Shown here piece by piece: positions 35,799 to 45,822 of a stretch of DNA of 64,000 bases; the stretch's first letter is position 1; every line of letters starts with the position of its first letter. The position numbers were made by a program, and so were the translations under genes. The notes below the pieces were generated by a model. It was given only the letters and a program-made list of their open reading frames with translations, was not told the origin of the DNA and ran no database searches. The DNA is from Chryseobacterium piperi (GTDB lineage Bacteria > Bacteroidota > Bacteroidia > Flavobacteriales > Weeksellaceae), in NCBI RefSeq assembly GCF_002285635.2, contig NZ_CP023049.2, forward strand, positions 4,030,001 to 4,094,000, in the 5' to 3' direction.

Positions 35799-37338
35799 GA
35801 GGCTGTCTCAAAAGAGATAGCCTTTTTTATGCAAAAAGGAAAGCTTTCGCTTTCCTAATAGTTGCAAATTGATTAATTTGCATTGTGTTAAGTACGTCAA
35901 AAGTAGTCTTTAAAGATTACACCCCCAAAGAAAATCTGCTTTTTCCTCCCAATTTATCGGAGTTGATTGATGAGCGACATCCTGTGAAAATTGTTTCAAA
36001 CATTATTGATGGCTTGGATATCAAAAGCTTAATTAAAACCTACAAACCTGGCGGAACATCTTGCTACCACCCAAAAATGCTTTTGAAAGTTTTGATTTAT
36101 GGCTATTTAAGCAATATCTATTCAAGCCGCAAAATGGAGCAGGCCTTGAAAGAAAACATCCATTTTATGTGGCTCTCTGCAATGAGCCGTCCCGATCATA
36201 ACACCTTAAACAGGTTCCGTAGTGAACGATTGAAAGGTGAGATTAAAGCTATTTTCACACAAATTGTTCTTCTTTTGGAAAAGGAAGGTTTGGTAAGTCT
36301 GAAAACCACTTTTGTAGATGGCACCAAGATAGAAGCCAATGCCAATCGCTATACTTTTGTTTGGGGAAGAGCTGTCAAAAACACAAAGAAAGGATTGCAG
36401 AGCAATTAGAAGAGCTTTGGAACTATGCAGAAACAGTTGCCAAAGACGAGCTTGAAAATACAGAAAGTATTGATTTTAAAGAAGTAGATTCTGAAAAAGT
36501 AACTCAAACCATCGAAAAGATCAATGAAGTTTTGAAAGATAAAAAAGTAGCTTCAAAAGTTCGTCAGAAACTGAATTATGCTAAGAAAAACTGGGCAGAT
36601 AATTTAGAGAAATATAAAAAACAGCAAGAATTATTAGAAGATAGAAATTCCTATTCCAAAACCGATACAGACGCTACTTTTATGCGAATGAAGGAGGATC
36701 ATATGCGAAACGGACAACTAAAACCCGCTTACAATCTACAAATTTCTACCCATAGACAATTCATTTTACATTATTCAATTCATCCCAACCCAACAGACAC
36801 CAAAACATTAGCGACTCATTTACTGGGTTTTGAAGAAAGCTATCATAAAGCTCCCAAAGAGCTTGTTGCTGATGCTGGTTATGGCTCAGAAGAAAATTAC
36901 AACTTGTTAAAATCTAAGAAAATAAAAGCTTATGTTAAATATAATTACTTCAGAAAAGATCAGAAATCGGGACAAATAACCACTTCACAAAACAATCCTA
37001 AATTGGCAAAAATCAGAGAAAAGGTTTTCAAACTTCTTAATACCAGCAAGGGCATCAAACTCAGAAAACAAAGATGCCATGATGTTGAACCTGTTTTTGC
37101 AGAGCTCAAACACAACAAAAATTTTAAACGATTCATGCTTCGGGGAAAAAATAAAGTCGAGGTAGAAATCGGCATACTCGCAATTGCCCACAATCTAAAG
37201 AAAATGTCAAAAGCAGCCTAAAACAGACTGCTTTTTTGACTTATATCTTCTTTTTTCCAAGATATTTTTTTTATTCAAAATATCGAAATCTTTTTTCAAT
37301 GAAATACTAAAAAGAGACTGTCCTTTTGAGACAGCCTC
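35799..37338 (+). mobile_element. IS1182-family insertion sequence (1540 bp)
   Basis: The ends are perfect 16-bp inverted repeats, GAGGCTGTCTCAAAAG at 35799-35814 and its inverse at 37323-37338. The element carries one DDE transposase gene that is now frameshifted. No target-site duplication is visible (left flank ...GGCACAA, right flank ATTATT...). It splits the second Rhs gene. A 100-bp element with nearly the same termini lies at 41177-41276. Confidence 0.9.
35885..37221 (+). pseudogene. IS1182-family DDE transposase, frameshifted
   Basis: The N-terminal part (GTG start; KVVFKDYTPKENLLFPPNL, YGYLSNIYSSRKMEQAL, MSRPDHNTLNRFR, VDGTKIEANANRYTFVWG with the first catalytic Asp) is read in one frame to a stop at 36409. 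The rest (KERIAEQLEELW, VADAGYGSEENY with the second Asp, DVEPVFAELKHNKNFKRFMLRG with the Glu) is one base back. The join falls at the A5 run at 36377-36381. A -1 step there gives WGRAVKKHKERIAEQ, as expected for the family. IS1182 transposases are normally one ORF, so a one-base loss is more likely than programmed frameshifting. Confidence 0.85.
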
Positions 37339-40300
37339 ATTATTTCCAATCCTTTAGCTAATGCCACCCAGGCCAGCGTTTATGGGCAGGAAAAGATCTT
37401 TGCAGAAAAGGCGCTGGAAAATTCTCCTCTGGATAGAATACTGGAACAGAAACAGGTGGGTAATGCCTGGAACACAAAACCGGTAAAGTTTGACTATGGA
37501 ACCAATACGGCTACAGAGGTCAGAAAATATGTGACCACAACCACTTTCATGGAAGGAAGAACGAATTCCATCTTAAAAGTGGCAGCCAATGATGGGAACT
37601 CTGCAAGTGGGTTTTATAAAGCCAATCAATTGTATAAAAATTCAGTAAAGGATGAAGATGGCAATGAAACCATAGAGTTTAAAAATGGCCAGGGCCAGAC
37701 TCTTTTAGTCAGAAAAGTAGTAGGAGCCGGTCAGAATGCAGATACCTATTATATCTATAATGAATATAACCAATTGGCTTTTGTCCTTCCTCCCGAAGGA
37801 TCTAATGCTGCTAAAAGCCTAGGAGTAGGTGTCCAGTTTTTAGATGGCTTTTTGGTTAATCATTGTTATCAGTATCATTATGATGGAAAAAACAGATTGG
37901 TACAAAAGAAACTTCCGGGTAAAGAATGGGAGCATATGGTGTATGATAAAGCAGACCGGCTGGTCTTTACACAGGATGCAGTCATGCGCCCTACTTCAAA
38001 ATGGCTTTTTATCAAATATGATAAGCTGGGAAGGGTAATCATGACAGGAATTGTACCTGGAGGAAACAGAGTTGAAATGCAGAATATGATTGGAGGTAAT
38101 GTGATAACAGAGAACAGAGTTACGACAGCGTTTACCAAAAGCGGAATGCCGATCTATTATACCAATGATCATTTTCCTTACTTTGAAACAGCACACTCAG
38201 TTAATTACTACGATACCTATCCTCCGGGATCTCCTGCAGTAACCAATGTTTTTAATTATCAGCTTCTGACCGACAATCCTTCACAGGATCGTAGCACCAA
38301 AGGATTACCTTTAGCCTCGTATATTAAAAATATAGAAGATGATGCCTGGACCCGAAACTTCACCTGGTATAATTCCAAAGGTCAGGTGATGGGAAGCAGA
38401 AGTATTAATCATTTGGGAGGATATACCATTCTTAACCATCAGCTTGATTTTTCTGGCACACCTCTTAGAATCAGTACTTACCATAAAAGGTTGGCTGGTG
38501 ATGCCGAAAGACAGATACACGAATACTTCACCTATGACCATCAGAACAGACTTCTGATGCATCGGCATAAGGTAGGTTCCAATCCTCTTGAGATTTTAGC
38601 CCAGAATAAATACAATGAGCTCTCCCAATTGGAAAGTAAGAAAGTGGGTGGAGTAAGTGCTGCTGCACCGCTTCAGCAGGTAGATTATCAATACAATATC
38701 AGGGGATGGTTGACTCATATTAATGATCCTGCTAACCTGGGAACTGATTTGTTTGGGTATAAAATAAAATACAACCAGGTAGAAGGACTACAAACTCCGA
38801 ATGTTAACTTTTCTAATCTGAAGGTACTCCCTAAGTTTAATGGAAATATTGCTGAAGTTGACTGGAAGACGGCATCTTCTCCTAATGATAATTTAAGAAG
38901 ATATGGGTATGTATATGATGGTTTAAATAGATTACTGGCAGGATTTTATCAAAGAGATACCAATCCATCAGCAAGAGAATATTTTGAAAAGATGGATTAC
39001 GATCTGAATGGAAATATTATCAATCTCAAAAGATCAGCCAATATCCAATCTGGAAATACTGCAGTATTAATTGATGATCTTAACTATCAATATATAGGGA
39101 ATAGGTTGCAGTCAGTAACTGATATAGTTCAGAATTTAGATGGCTATCCAGGTGGAGGAAATACAATTAGCTATGACTTGAATGGAAACATGATTAAGCA
39201 TTTGGATAAAGATATAATATCAATAAAATATAATCATCTTAACCTCCCCAATGACTTTACCGTTAATCTCGAAAATGTATCACAAACAACCAAATATATT
39301 TATCGATCAGATGGGACAAAAGTTAGAAAGCTATTTAGAAGTGGAGGTAGAGGTGGCACTAAAATAGTGGATTACTTAGATGGCTTTCAATATGAAGAAG
39401 GTATTTTTTTTCCATCACACACATTATACTTGTCACCAACTTCTGAAGGTTATTATGATTACCAAGAAAATCGTTATATTTATCAGTACAAAGATCATTT
39501 AGGGAACGTGAGAGTAAGCTATGTAAGGGATTCAAATACACAAACTTTAAAGATCTTAGATCAGAACGATTATTATCCATATGGAATGAACCATTTAAAG
39601 TATGAAAATTCGTTCTCCGCTGGAATTAATTATAAAAACTATCAATATAACGGAAAAGAGTTACAAGAGATGAAAATGTATGATTATGGCGCTAGATTTT
39701 ATATGCAAGATATTGGAAGATGGGGTGTTGTGGATCCGCTGGCTGAGCAAATGCGTCGTCATAGTCCTTACAATTATGCGTTCAATAATCCAATAAGATT
39801 TATTGATCCGGATGGAAGGAAAGTAAAAGATTGGTACCAGAATAATCTAACTCAAAACATTGAATGGCATAATGGTAGTGCTGAATTAGATGGTTATACT
39901 AACTTAACAGCTATAAATAATACAAGAGTGCTTGGCGTTGAAAATGGACAAACGGTTCAGGAATTTAATTTAAATCCTGATGGTTCTTTTACAGCAGATG
40001 GGCAATTATTTAATAACGGTGATTCTGCTCCCACATTAATAGGTACTACAATTACAAGTAAACCGGGTTTTGATCTTGCAAAATGGTTATCGCATTTAGG
40101 GAATCAAGGTGGAAACTTTTATGCAAACCTTGGAGGGGCGGCTCCTCAGGAATATAACAATCCTTTCTTTAGAGGGGATATAGATAAAATAGTTGATGCT
40201 GGAGGTTACTTTGGAGGAATGGCTAACAGTTTAAGTAGAGGAAATGACTGGAAAGACCTCATGGCTTATAGGGTGGATATAATGGCATTAGGAGATTTGG

Positions 40301-40575
40301 CATTTTCAGCTGCGGGATCAACAAACAGTTCTTCAAATGCTGTAGCAGCAAACCCCGATACACTTAGTTTTTATGGTTCCCAAGCAGTTGGTCTTAATAT
40401 TTATAGAGGATCTGGAGACAGAATAACTGGTGTTGGTGTTAAAACTCAGGATGTTTATAAAACTAATATGTCAAGAAGTCAAAAGGATTCAATGATAAAT
40501 CGAGTTAATGCTGATGGTGCTAAATATGATAGAAAATCGGATTCTGTATTAAGAAGAATAATGAAGTCAAGATAA
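37339..40575 (+). pseudogene. DUF6443/Rhs gene, 3' part with core and C-terminal tip
   Basis: About 1079 residues continuing the gene begun at 35511. YD repeats ([34 protein letters not shown]) lead into the Rhs core: [61 protein letters not shown] and FIDPDGRK. After the core come about 260 residues unlike other Rhs sequence ([20 protein letters not shown], ending [13 protein letters not shown]), the position of a toxin or effector tip in polymorphic systems. No catalytic motif is recognised. Without a start codon and signal peptide this half is probably not exported unless the IS leaves. Confidence 0.8.
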
Positions 40576-40576
40576 T

Positions 40577-41131
40577 ATGAAAACTAAAATAATTTGTATA
40601 CTAATTTTATTCATTATTTTTTCTTGTAAAAATGATGAAACTAAAAGTTTTAAAGAAGAATTAACTCAATCTATTCAAAGAAAAATTAAACAAGAACTTA
40701 AACAAGACGGTTCTTCTTTAGAATCAATTCAGCTTGTAAAATTAGATACTTTAAAAGAATGGCAGGAGGCTGACCTCTTATTGCAATATTCTACTCAAAG
40801 ATTGATAATATTAAATAAACAGCAGCAACAATTATCAAAAGAGCTTGACAATGTTAAAACAGTTAAGGATTTTGAACAAGTTGAGTTAAAATATGCAAAA
40901 GTGAAAGATAGTATAAACCACGAAATAAAAATTACAGAAAGTGTAAGTCATCTGGAACCGAAAAAAGATAAAACGGGTAATTATCAGGCTATTTTTCTTT
41001 TAAAAGTGTTTGAAAAAAAATCCAACACAGTTAAAAACGATTCATTATTTATGTATGTAAATGACAAAAAAGTAATATTTACACAACCACAATTTATTGA
41101 ACAGTGTATTAAGAAGTTTAATAAAAATTAA
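40577..41131 (+). CDS. Lipoprotein after the Rhs tip (possible partner or immunity protein)
   Basis: 184 residues starting 1 bp after the Rhs stop. A lipoprotein signal peptide ends IIFSC (C17), followed by K-N-D-E, which fits the Bacteroidota lipoprotein export signal for the cell surface. The mature part is mostly alpha-helical and highly charged (FKEELTQSIQRKIKQELKQD, long Gln/Lys coiled coil), with a short beta-rich end. I do not recognise a family. Its place directly behind a variable Rhs tip is where immunity genes usually sit, but an envelope lipoprotein could equally be an accessory factor. Confidence 0.7.
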   Translation: MKTKIICILILFIIFSCKNDETKSFKEELTQSIQRKIKQELKQDGSSLESIQLVKLDTLKEWQEADLLLQYSTQRLIILNKQQQQLSKELDNVKTVKDFEQVELKYAKVKDSINHEIKITESVSHLEPKKDKTGNYQAIFLLKVFEKKSNTVKNDSLFMYVNDKKVIFTQPQFIEQCIKKFNKN

Positions 41132-41176
41132 TATTCTATCTCACGAATTTGTAATCCGTGACAAAACAATAACAAA

Positions 41177-41276
41177 GAGGCTGTCTCAAAAGGTAAAATA
41201 ATACTCTGAGAATCTCCTAAATGGCAAAAGTTGTCAGACAGGAGTCCGAGAGGTGGGATACTTTTGAGGCAGCCTC
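41177..41276. mobile_element. MITE with IS1182-type ends (100 bp)
   Basis: The left end, GAGGCTGTCTCAAAAG (41177-41192), is identical to the IS terminal repeat. The right end, CTTTTGAGGCAGCCTC (41261-41276), differs from its inverse by one base. The 68-bp centre codes for nothing. It is probably a non-autonomous element once moved by an IS1182-type transposase. Confidence 0.75.
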
Positions 41277-41479
41277 TTTTGTGTTTTCTTGAGCTTAAGT
41301 AGGGATAATTTCCGATAGAAAACACATGTGTATAACAATAATTTTTCAACTTTATAAAGGTTCCTCCATAGCTTTAAATCAAGTTTTCACGGAAAATAGT
41401 TTTTAGCTATTGCTCATAGAGAAAATATGGACTTTAAAAAGCATGAACATGCTTATGTAGAAAGGGACATTGTAAGGAA

Positions 41480-42849
41480 TCTCCCAGCTGGAAAATAAGA
41501 AAGTAGGTGGAGTAAGTGCTGCTGCACCGCTTCAACAGATAGATTATGCATACAATATCAGGGGATGGTTGACGGATATCAATAAAGATCAGATGACCGT
41601 TCCCAACTTAGGTGGAAAATTATTTTCCTATAGAATTAAATATAACCAGAAGGATGGTGTTACCAACCCATCCCCTTCATTATTTGCTGGAAAAGATGTA
41701 AAGCCTAGATTCAATGGAAATATTGCTGAAGTAGACTGGCGGGCTGTTGAAAGTTTAGGCGCCAATCCTCCCATTACTCCGAAAAGATATGGCTATGCTT
41801 ATGATGCATTAAACAGATTGACGGCAGGTTATTACCAAAACCCCAATAATCCTAACAGTAGAGAAAATACAGAATCCCTGTCTTATGACCTGAACGGGAA
41901 TATCACCAACCTTTACAGGACTTCTGTCATTGAGAATAATAATACGCCTACCGTCATTGACAACCTTACTTATACCTACAGCGGAAATCAGGCAACAAAA
42001 ATCAAAGATGACAGCGGAAACAAGACCGGTTATGAAGGTATAGAAGGCTGGCCTATTGAATATGATTTGAATGGGAACATGAAAAATATGAGGGATAAGC
42101 AGATTACAGGAATTGGATATAATTACCTGAGTCTTCCCAATATTATTAACATCGATTTGGGTCAAGTAACCACAAATATCAAAACAAAATACCGTGCTGA
42201 TGGTGTAAAACTGAGAAAAGAAAACATTAGAACTTCTACAGGTTTTGCGGGAACAGATACGAATACACAGGAGACTGATTATCTGGATGGCTTTCAGTAT
42301 TTAAAAAGTACTTCTACGAGCTCAGGAGGGGGTGGAGTTTCGGAAATGATACTAAGCAGAGCATACGAACCCGAGGCATTTTCCCCAATAAGAGAACCTG
42401 AAAATGAAGCCGGTCCTTATGAAACTCTGATTACTGCTGACCTAGCAGTTCCCACATTACAGTTCATTCCAACAGCAGAAGGTTTTTATGACTATATAAA
42501 AAATCAGTATATTTATCAGTATAAAGATCATTTAGGAAATGTAAGAATAAGTTTCGGAAGAAACAGCGCAGGCGCTCTTGAATTGACGGATGCCAACGAC
42601 TATTACCCCTTTGGAATGAACCATTTGAAAACCGGTAATGCTTATTTCGGAGCAAGCTCATATAAAAACTATAAGTATAATGGCAAGGAGCTGCAGGAGA
42701 CGGGAATGTATGATTATGGAGCGAGGATGTATATGCCGGATATTGGAAGATGGGGAGTTGTCGATCCGTTAGCAGAAGCTTCAAGAAGATTACCCCTGCT
42801 GGCGCGAATTTCACGCTCGTTCCCGAATAAAGTAATCAATAATTTATAA
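41480..42849 (+). pseudogene. Orphan Rhs 3' module (5'-truncated)
   Basis: The frame is homologous, at DNA level too, to the main Rhs gene from its position 38615 on. The shared stretch starts near 41480 with [19 protein letters not shown] and runs through YNIRGWL, YGYAYDALNRLTAGYYQ, the core [47 protein letters not shown] and [16 protein letters not shown]. No start codon or signal peptide precedes it. After the core it ends within 21 residues in an unrelated tail (LPLLARISRSFPNK) instead of the usual [10 protein letters not shown], so the tip is missing. It is most likely a displaced or silent cassette. Confidence 0.8.
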
Positions 42850-42909
42850 ATCAATCTGATAAATTAATACTTTTTGGATTACCTAAATAAATTGAAGAGT
42901 TAAATATAC

Positions 42910-42947
42910 AACTGCCGCTTCATAAAAATGAGCGGCAGTTTTGTTTT
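42910..42947. terminator. Terminator shared by the orphan Rhs module and the M1-like gene
   Basis: The perfect 10-bp stem AACTGCCGCT / AGCGGCAGTT is followed on the plus strand by TTTTGTTTTT. On the minus strand it lies just after the stop of the M1-like gene. Confidence 0.75.
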
Positions 42948-42997
42948 TAATACCATCCTCTTCTGGCAGCATTGATAATGGATCCTAAGTTAAGAAC
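42910..42997. repeat. Right copy of the 88-bp direct repeat
   Basis: The intact counterpart of 30316-30403. It includes the terminator hairpin and the true last codons of the minus-strand gene ending at 42947. Confidence 0.85.
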
Positions 42998-45766
42998 CAA
43001 AGTATATCGTATTCTTTTAGCATAATCTTTAAAACCTGGTTCAAAGCCCAATGAAGATTGAATAGGAAAGAAGATTTCGACGAAGTCCGGAATCAGCCTT
43101 AACTTTATTCCGCTATCCCAGATAAACTGAGTTGGATTATTTTTGTTTTTATAAACTCCGGCATCTGCGTAGACATGAAATATTTTCCATACACTGGTAT
43201 CCACATTGAAGGAAGTAATCCACTGATTTACGGTTCCTGGGATGAAAGATTTAAAACCCCCGTCAGCCAGAATAAACTGTTGGGATAAAAAACCGCTATT
43301 GGCACTTTCACCTAAAAGGTTGTAAGAAAAAGAATAATTGGATACTCTTGAGATTCCGTAATCAAATGTATTGTTTCTGGTATCGTTTCTGACAAAATAT
43401 CCGGCAAACAGTCGGAGACTGAGCTTTTGCTTTGGTGCGAATTCCCATCTGTAAAAGCCTTCTGCCGTGATTTTATTAAAATCTTCCATCCCCTGGGCGC
43501 TAACACTCAGACTTTTTTCGTGGATCATCTGGTTATCCGTATATCCATATCCTATACTCCACAGGTTATATTTATCATAGTCTCTATTGGCAATCCTTAA
43601 AGGGTTTAGGTCCCTTTCAAAATAATTATAAGAAATACTGACTCCTCTTCCTACTGTACTTCGTGGGTTTTTTCTAAAGCTGATATTCGAAAATATTGAT
43701 GCTTTCCTGTAAGCAAGATTATAGTCGTAATGGAAGTAGGCTCCTGAAACTCCAAATGTTAAGCTTCTGATGATGCTTTCAGCTGGTAAAAAAGAATAGG
43801 AGACAGCTCCGGAACCGGTGAGTTTTCCTGTACCTGTACTATAAGTGGGGGTGACTGAATAAAGAAACTTCTGATCAAAAAATGATTGATTCTTAAAGTT
43901 GAACCCCAATAGGAACTTATCATAGGTATTATTGAAGCGGATCCTAGGACTTATATAGATTTCATTAAATTCCGGGTTAGGAATATCTTTAATAAGCTTT
44001 AATTTAATCCTTTTGGCATTTGAAAACAGTCCTTTGGAATATAAGAAGTTGTCCCGATATTGAGCTTCAGGGAAAATATAATCGTTATTCAGTGTAATTT
44101 TATAGATATCCAAAGCAGGAATAGTAACTGTTGTCGATTTTTCATTCCCATCTGTTTCTACCCAATATTCTTTTTTTTCCTTTTCTGTCGTTTGAGTTTC
44201 TAGTTTAACCGGAATAGGAGAGGTCGTATTTTTAGTGATTTTAATATGCAGTGAATCGTTTTCTTTTTTGAATTTCTGTAATTTGAAATTAACCCTGTTT
44301 TTTTGTTTTAAAAAGTCGGCCAGATAGCTGGTTCGGTTATCTTTTTCAGCAAGTTCTTTTAAGAAATCTCTTGCATCGATTGGCTTATCTGTATTTTTAG
44401 CAATAAAGGTTTTCACTAAGTCGTCAAAATTCTCATATCCCATTTTATCGGCTGAGTAATTGAATAAGCTTCCCGTTTCAAAGCTACTGATAGCCATGAC
44501 ATTGAAGTTACTTAACACACTGAACTTTTCATCAATTTTCTGATCCAGGTTTTGAGACATGATATATTGGTAGGCTAAACCGTATCGATCGATCAATTTC
44601 ACATTGGATGCATGAAATAGTTTTAAAGGTTTTATCCCGAAAATTCTAGCCTCAGGTAATTTCCCTAAAAGTTTAGTCTCTCCATAGAATTTTTTCAGGT
44701 ACTGAATTTCCAGATAAGATTTTATGCCATTATTAAACCAATGATCATCTTGTTTATCTGTAATAATACTTTCGTCAAGAACTTTCTTGGCAATAATTCC
44801 AAAATAATCTAAATCAGCTTTTTCAGCATCAGTAAACAGCTGGAATTTAAATCTCCAAAACCTGATATCATTGTTACCAAAAAAATCTTCATTAGCTCTG
44901 AATTTATCAGAGATGAACAAGTGGCTTGGAATGGTTCCTATTTTTTCTTTGATAAATTTTAAATGAAGCGGGAGGTAGAATTCAAGATTTTCTTTCTCTT
45001 GTGGTGATAAAGGATATCCAAATTGTATCTCGGTTTTGATGTCTTCCGTATTAATAATAATGGAAGGATATTCTCGCAGAGATAATAAAAATTCGGGATC
45101 TGAATCTAAATATCCTTTAAATGAGTTGGTCTCGGTTTCAGGCAGATTACTTTTAATAAAGTATTCGGATGGAGTGTCGAATTTTACAGCCCAATGAGTA
45201 TTGAAACTGATAGATTCCTCGATATCGTGGTAGTTTCTCTTAGAAATATTGTCCGGATCGAAATGATCCGGAACAATAAAGAAATATTTTAAAGCTATAT
45301 TTTTATCAGATGTTCCATAGCCTGTAAATTTTTTATCAGGAAGCTGCATCTGATAATGCAGTTGAATTCTAGTGCTTTCACCAGGATGAAGTGGTTTATT
45401 GAGAGGAATAAACAGGTTTTCTTCTGTTGTATTCTCTACCGGAGTAACCAAATTTCCAGAGCTTTTTACAGTAAGCTGTAAAAGCTGGCCTAATTGTTCA
45501 GGTTTTGCAAAGTGTAAATCATTGTTCCTGTCTTCCAGCTTTCTGTAAACTAAAGATGTTCCTCTTTTTTTATAAGCGGACACCCAGTTAAGGAACTTTA
45601 TGGTGTTTAAATCTTTTGACGAATTATTATAGTATACCAATTCCTGGCTTATTTCCAGCAATTTTTTATCTGAAGATAATTTCGCTTCAATGTATATACT
45701 GTCTTTTTGTCCAGAAACCTGTACAATTCCCCAAAATAAAATAAGGCAAATACTAATCTTTCTCAA
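42947..45766 (-). CDS. M1-peptidase-like pseudoenzyme fused to an outer-membrane barrel
   Basis: 939 residues with a signal peptide (MRKISICLILFWGIVQVSG). Residues about 20-240 resemble the beta domain of M1 aminopeptidases (EISQELVYYNNSSKDLNTIKF, NKPLHPGESTRIQLHY). The gluzincin part should carry HExxH and a downstream Glu, but the matching place reads KVLDESIITDKQDDHWFNNG then IKSYLEIQYL: the zinc-binding HExxH is absent while the surrounding pattern is kept. From about residue 600, repeated amphipathic strands (PRIRFNNTYDKFLLGFNFKN, GAVSYSFLPAESIIRSLTFG) suggest a surface-antigen-like barrel. It is probably an outer-membrane protein that binds rather than cuts peptides. Confidence 0.75.
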   Translation of the reverse strand: MRKISICLILFWGIVQVSGQKDSIYIEAKLSSDKKLLEISQELVYYNNSSKDLNTIKFLNWVSAYKKRGTSLVYRKLEDRNNDLHFAKPEQLGQLLQLTVKSSGNLVTPVENTTEENLFIPLNKPLHPGESTRIQLHYQMQLPDKKFTGYGTSDKNIALKYFFIVPDHFDPDNISKRNYHDIEESISFNTHWAVKFDTPSEYFIKSNLPETETNSFKGYLDSDPEFLLSLREYPSIIINTEDIKTEIQFGYPLSPQEKENLEFYLPLHLKFIKEKIGTIPSHLFISDKFRANEDFFGNNDIRFWRFKFQLFTDAEKADLDYFGIIAKKVLDESIITDKQDDHWFNNGIKSYLEIQYLKKFYGETKLLGKLPEARIFGIKPLKLFHASNVKLIDRYGLAYQYIMSQNLDQKIDEKFSVLSNFNVMAISSFETGSLFNYSADKMGYENFDDLVKTFIAKNTDKPIDARDFLKELAEKDNRTSYLADFLKQKNRVNFKLQKFKKENDSLHIKITKNTTSPIPVKLETQTTEKEKKEYWVETDGNEKSTTVTIPALDIYKITLNNDYIFPEAQYRDNFLYSKGLFSNAKRIKLKLIKDIPNPEFNEIYISPRIRFNNTYDKFLLGFNFKNQSFFDQKFLYSVTPTYSTGTGKLTGSGAVSYSFLPAESIIRSLTFGVSGAYFHYDYNLAYRKASIFSNISFRKNPRSTVGRGVSISYNYFERDLNPLRIANRDYDKYNLWSIGYGYTDNQMIHEKSLSVSAQGMEDFNKITAEGFYRWEFAPKQKLSLRLFAGYFVRNDTRNNTFDYGISRVSNYSFSYNLLGESANSGFLSQQFILADGGFKSFIPGTVNQWITSFNVDTSVWKIFHVYADAGVYKNKNNPTQFIWDSGIKLRLIPDFVEIFFPIQSSLGFEPGFKDYAKRIRYTLVLNLGSIINAARRGWY

Positions 45767-45822
45767 TACTGTGATAAAGTATCAAATATAACTTATTTTA
45801 TACAGATTTTATAAATTTACTA

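Noticed and set aside
36377..36381. Programmed -1 frameshift in the IS transposase
   Set aside because: The A5 run is not in a canonical slippery heptamer and the family usually has one ORF. It is kept as a mutation and reported as uncertain.
35796..37342. Target-site duplication around the IS
   Set aside because: The flanks (CACAA on the left, ATTAT on the right) do not match, and exact removal already restores the reading frame.
41427..41498. 23-residue ORF before the orphan Rhs module
   Set aside because: It runs into the Rhs homology in another frame and shows no promoter. It may be debris of a former Rhs tip, but this cannot be shown.
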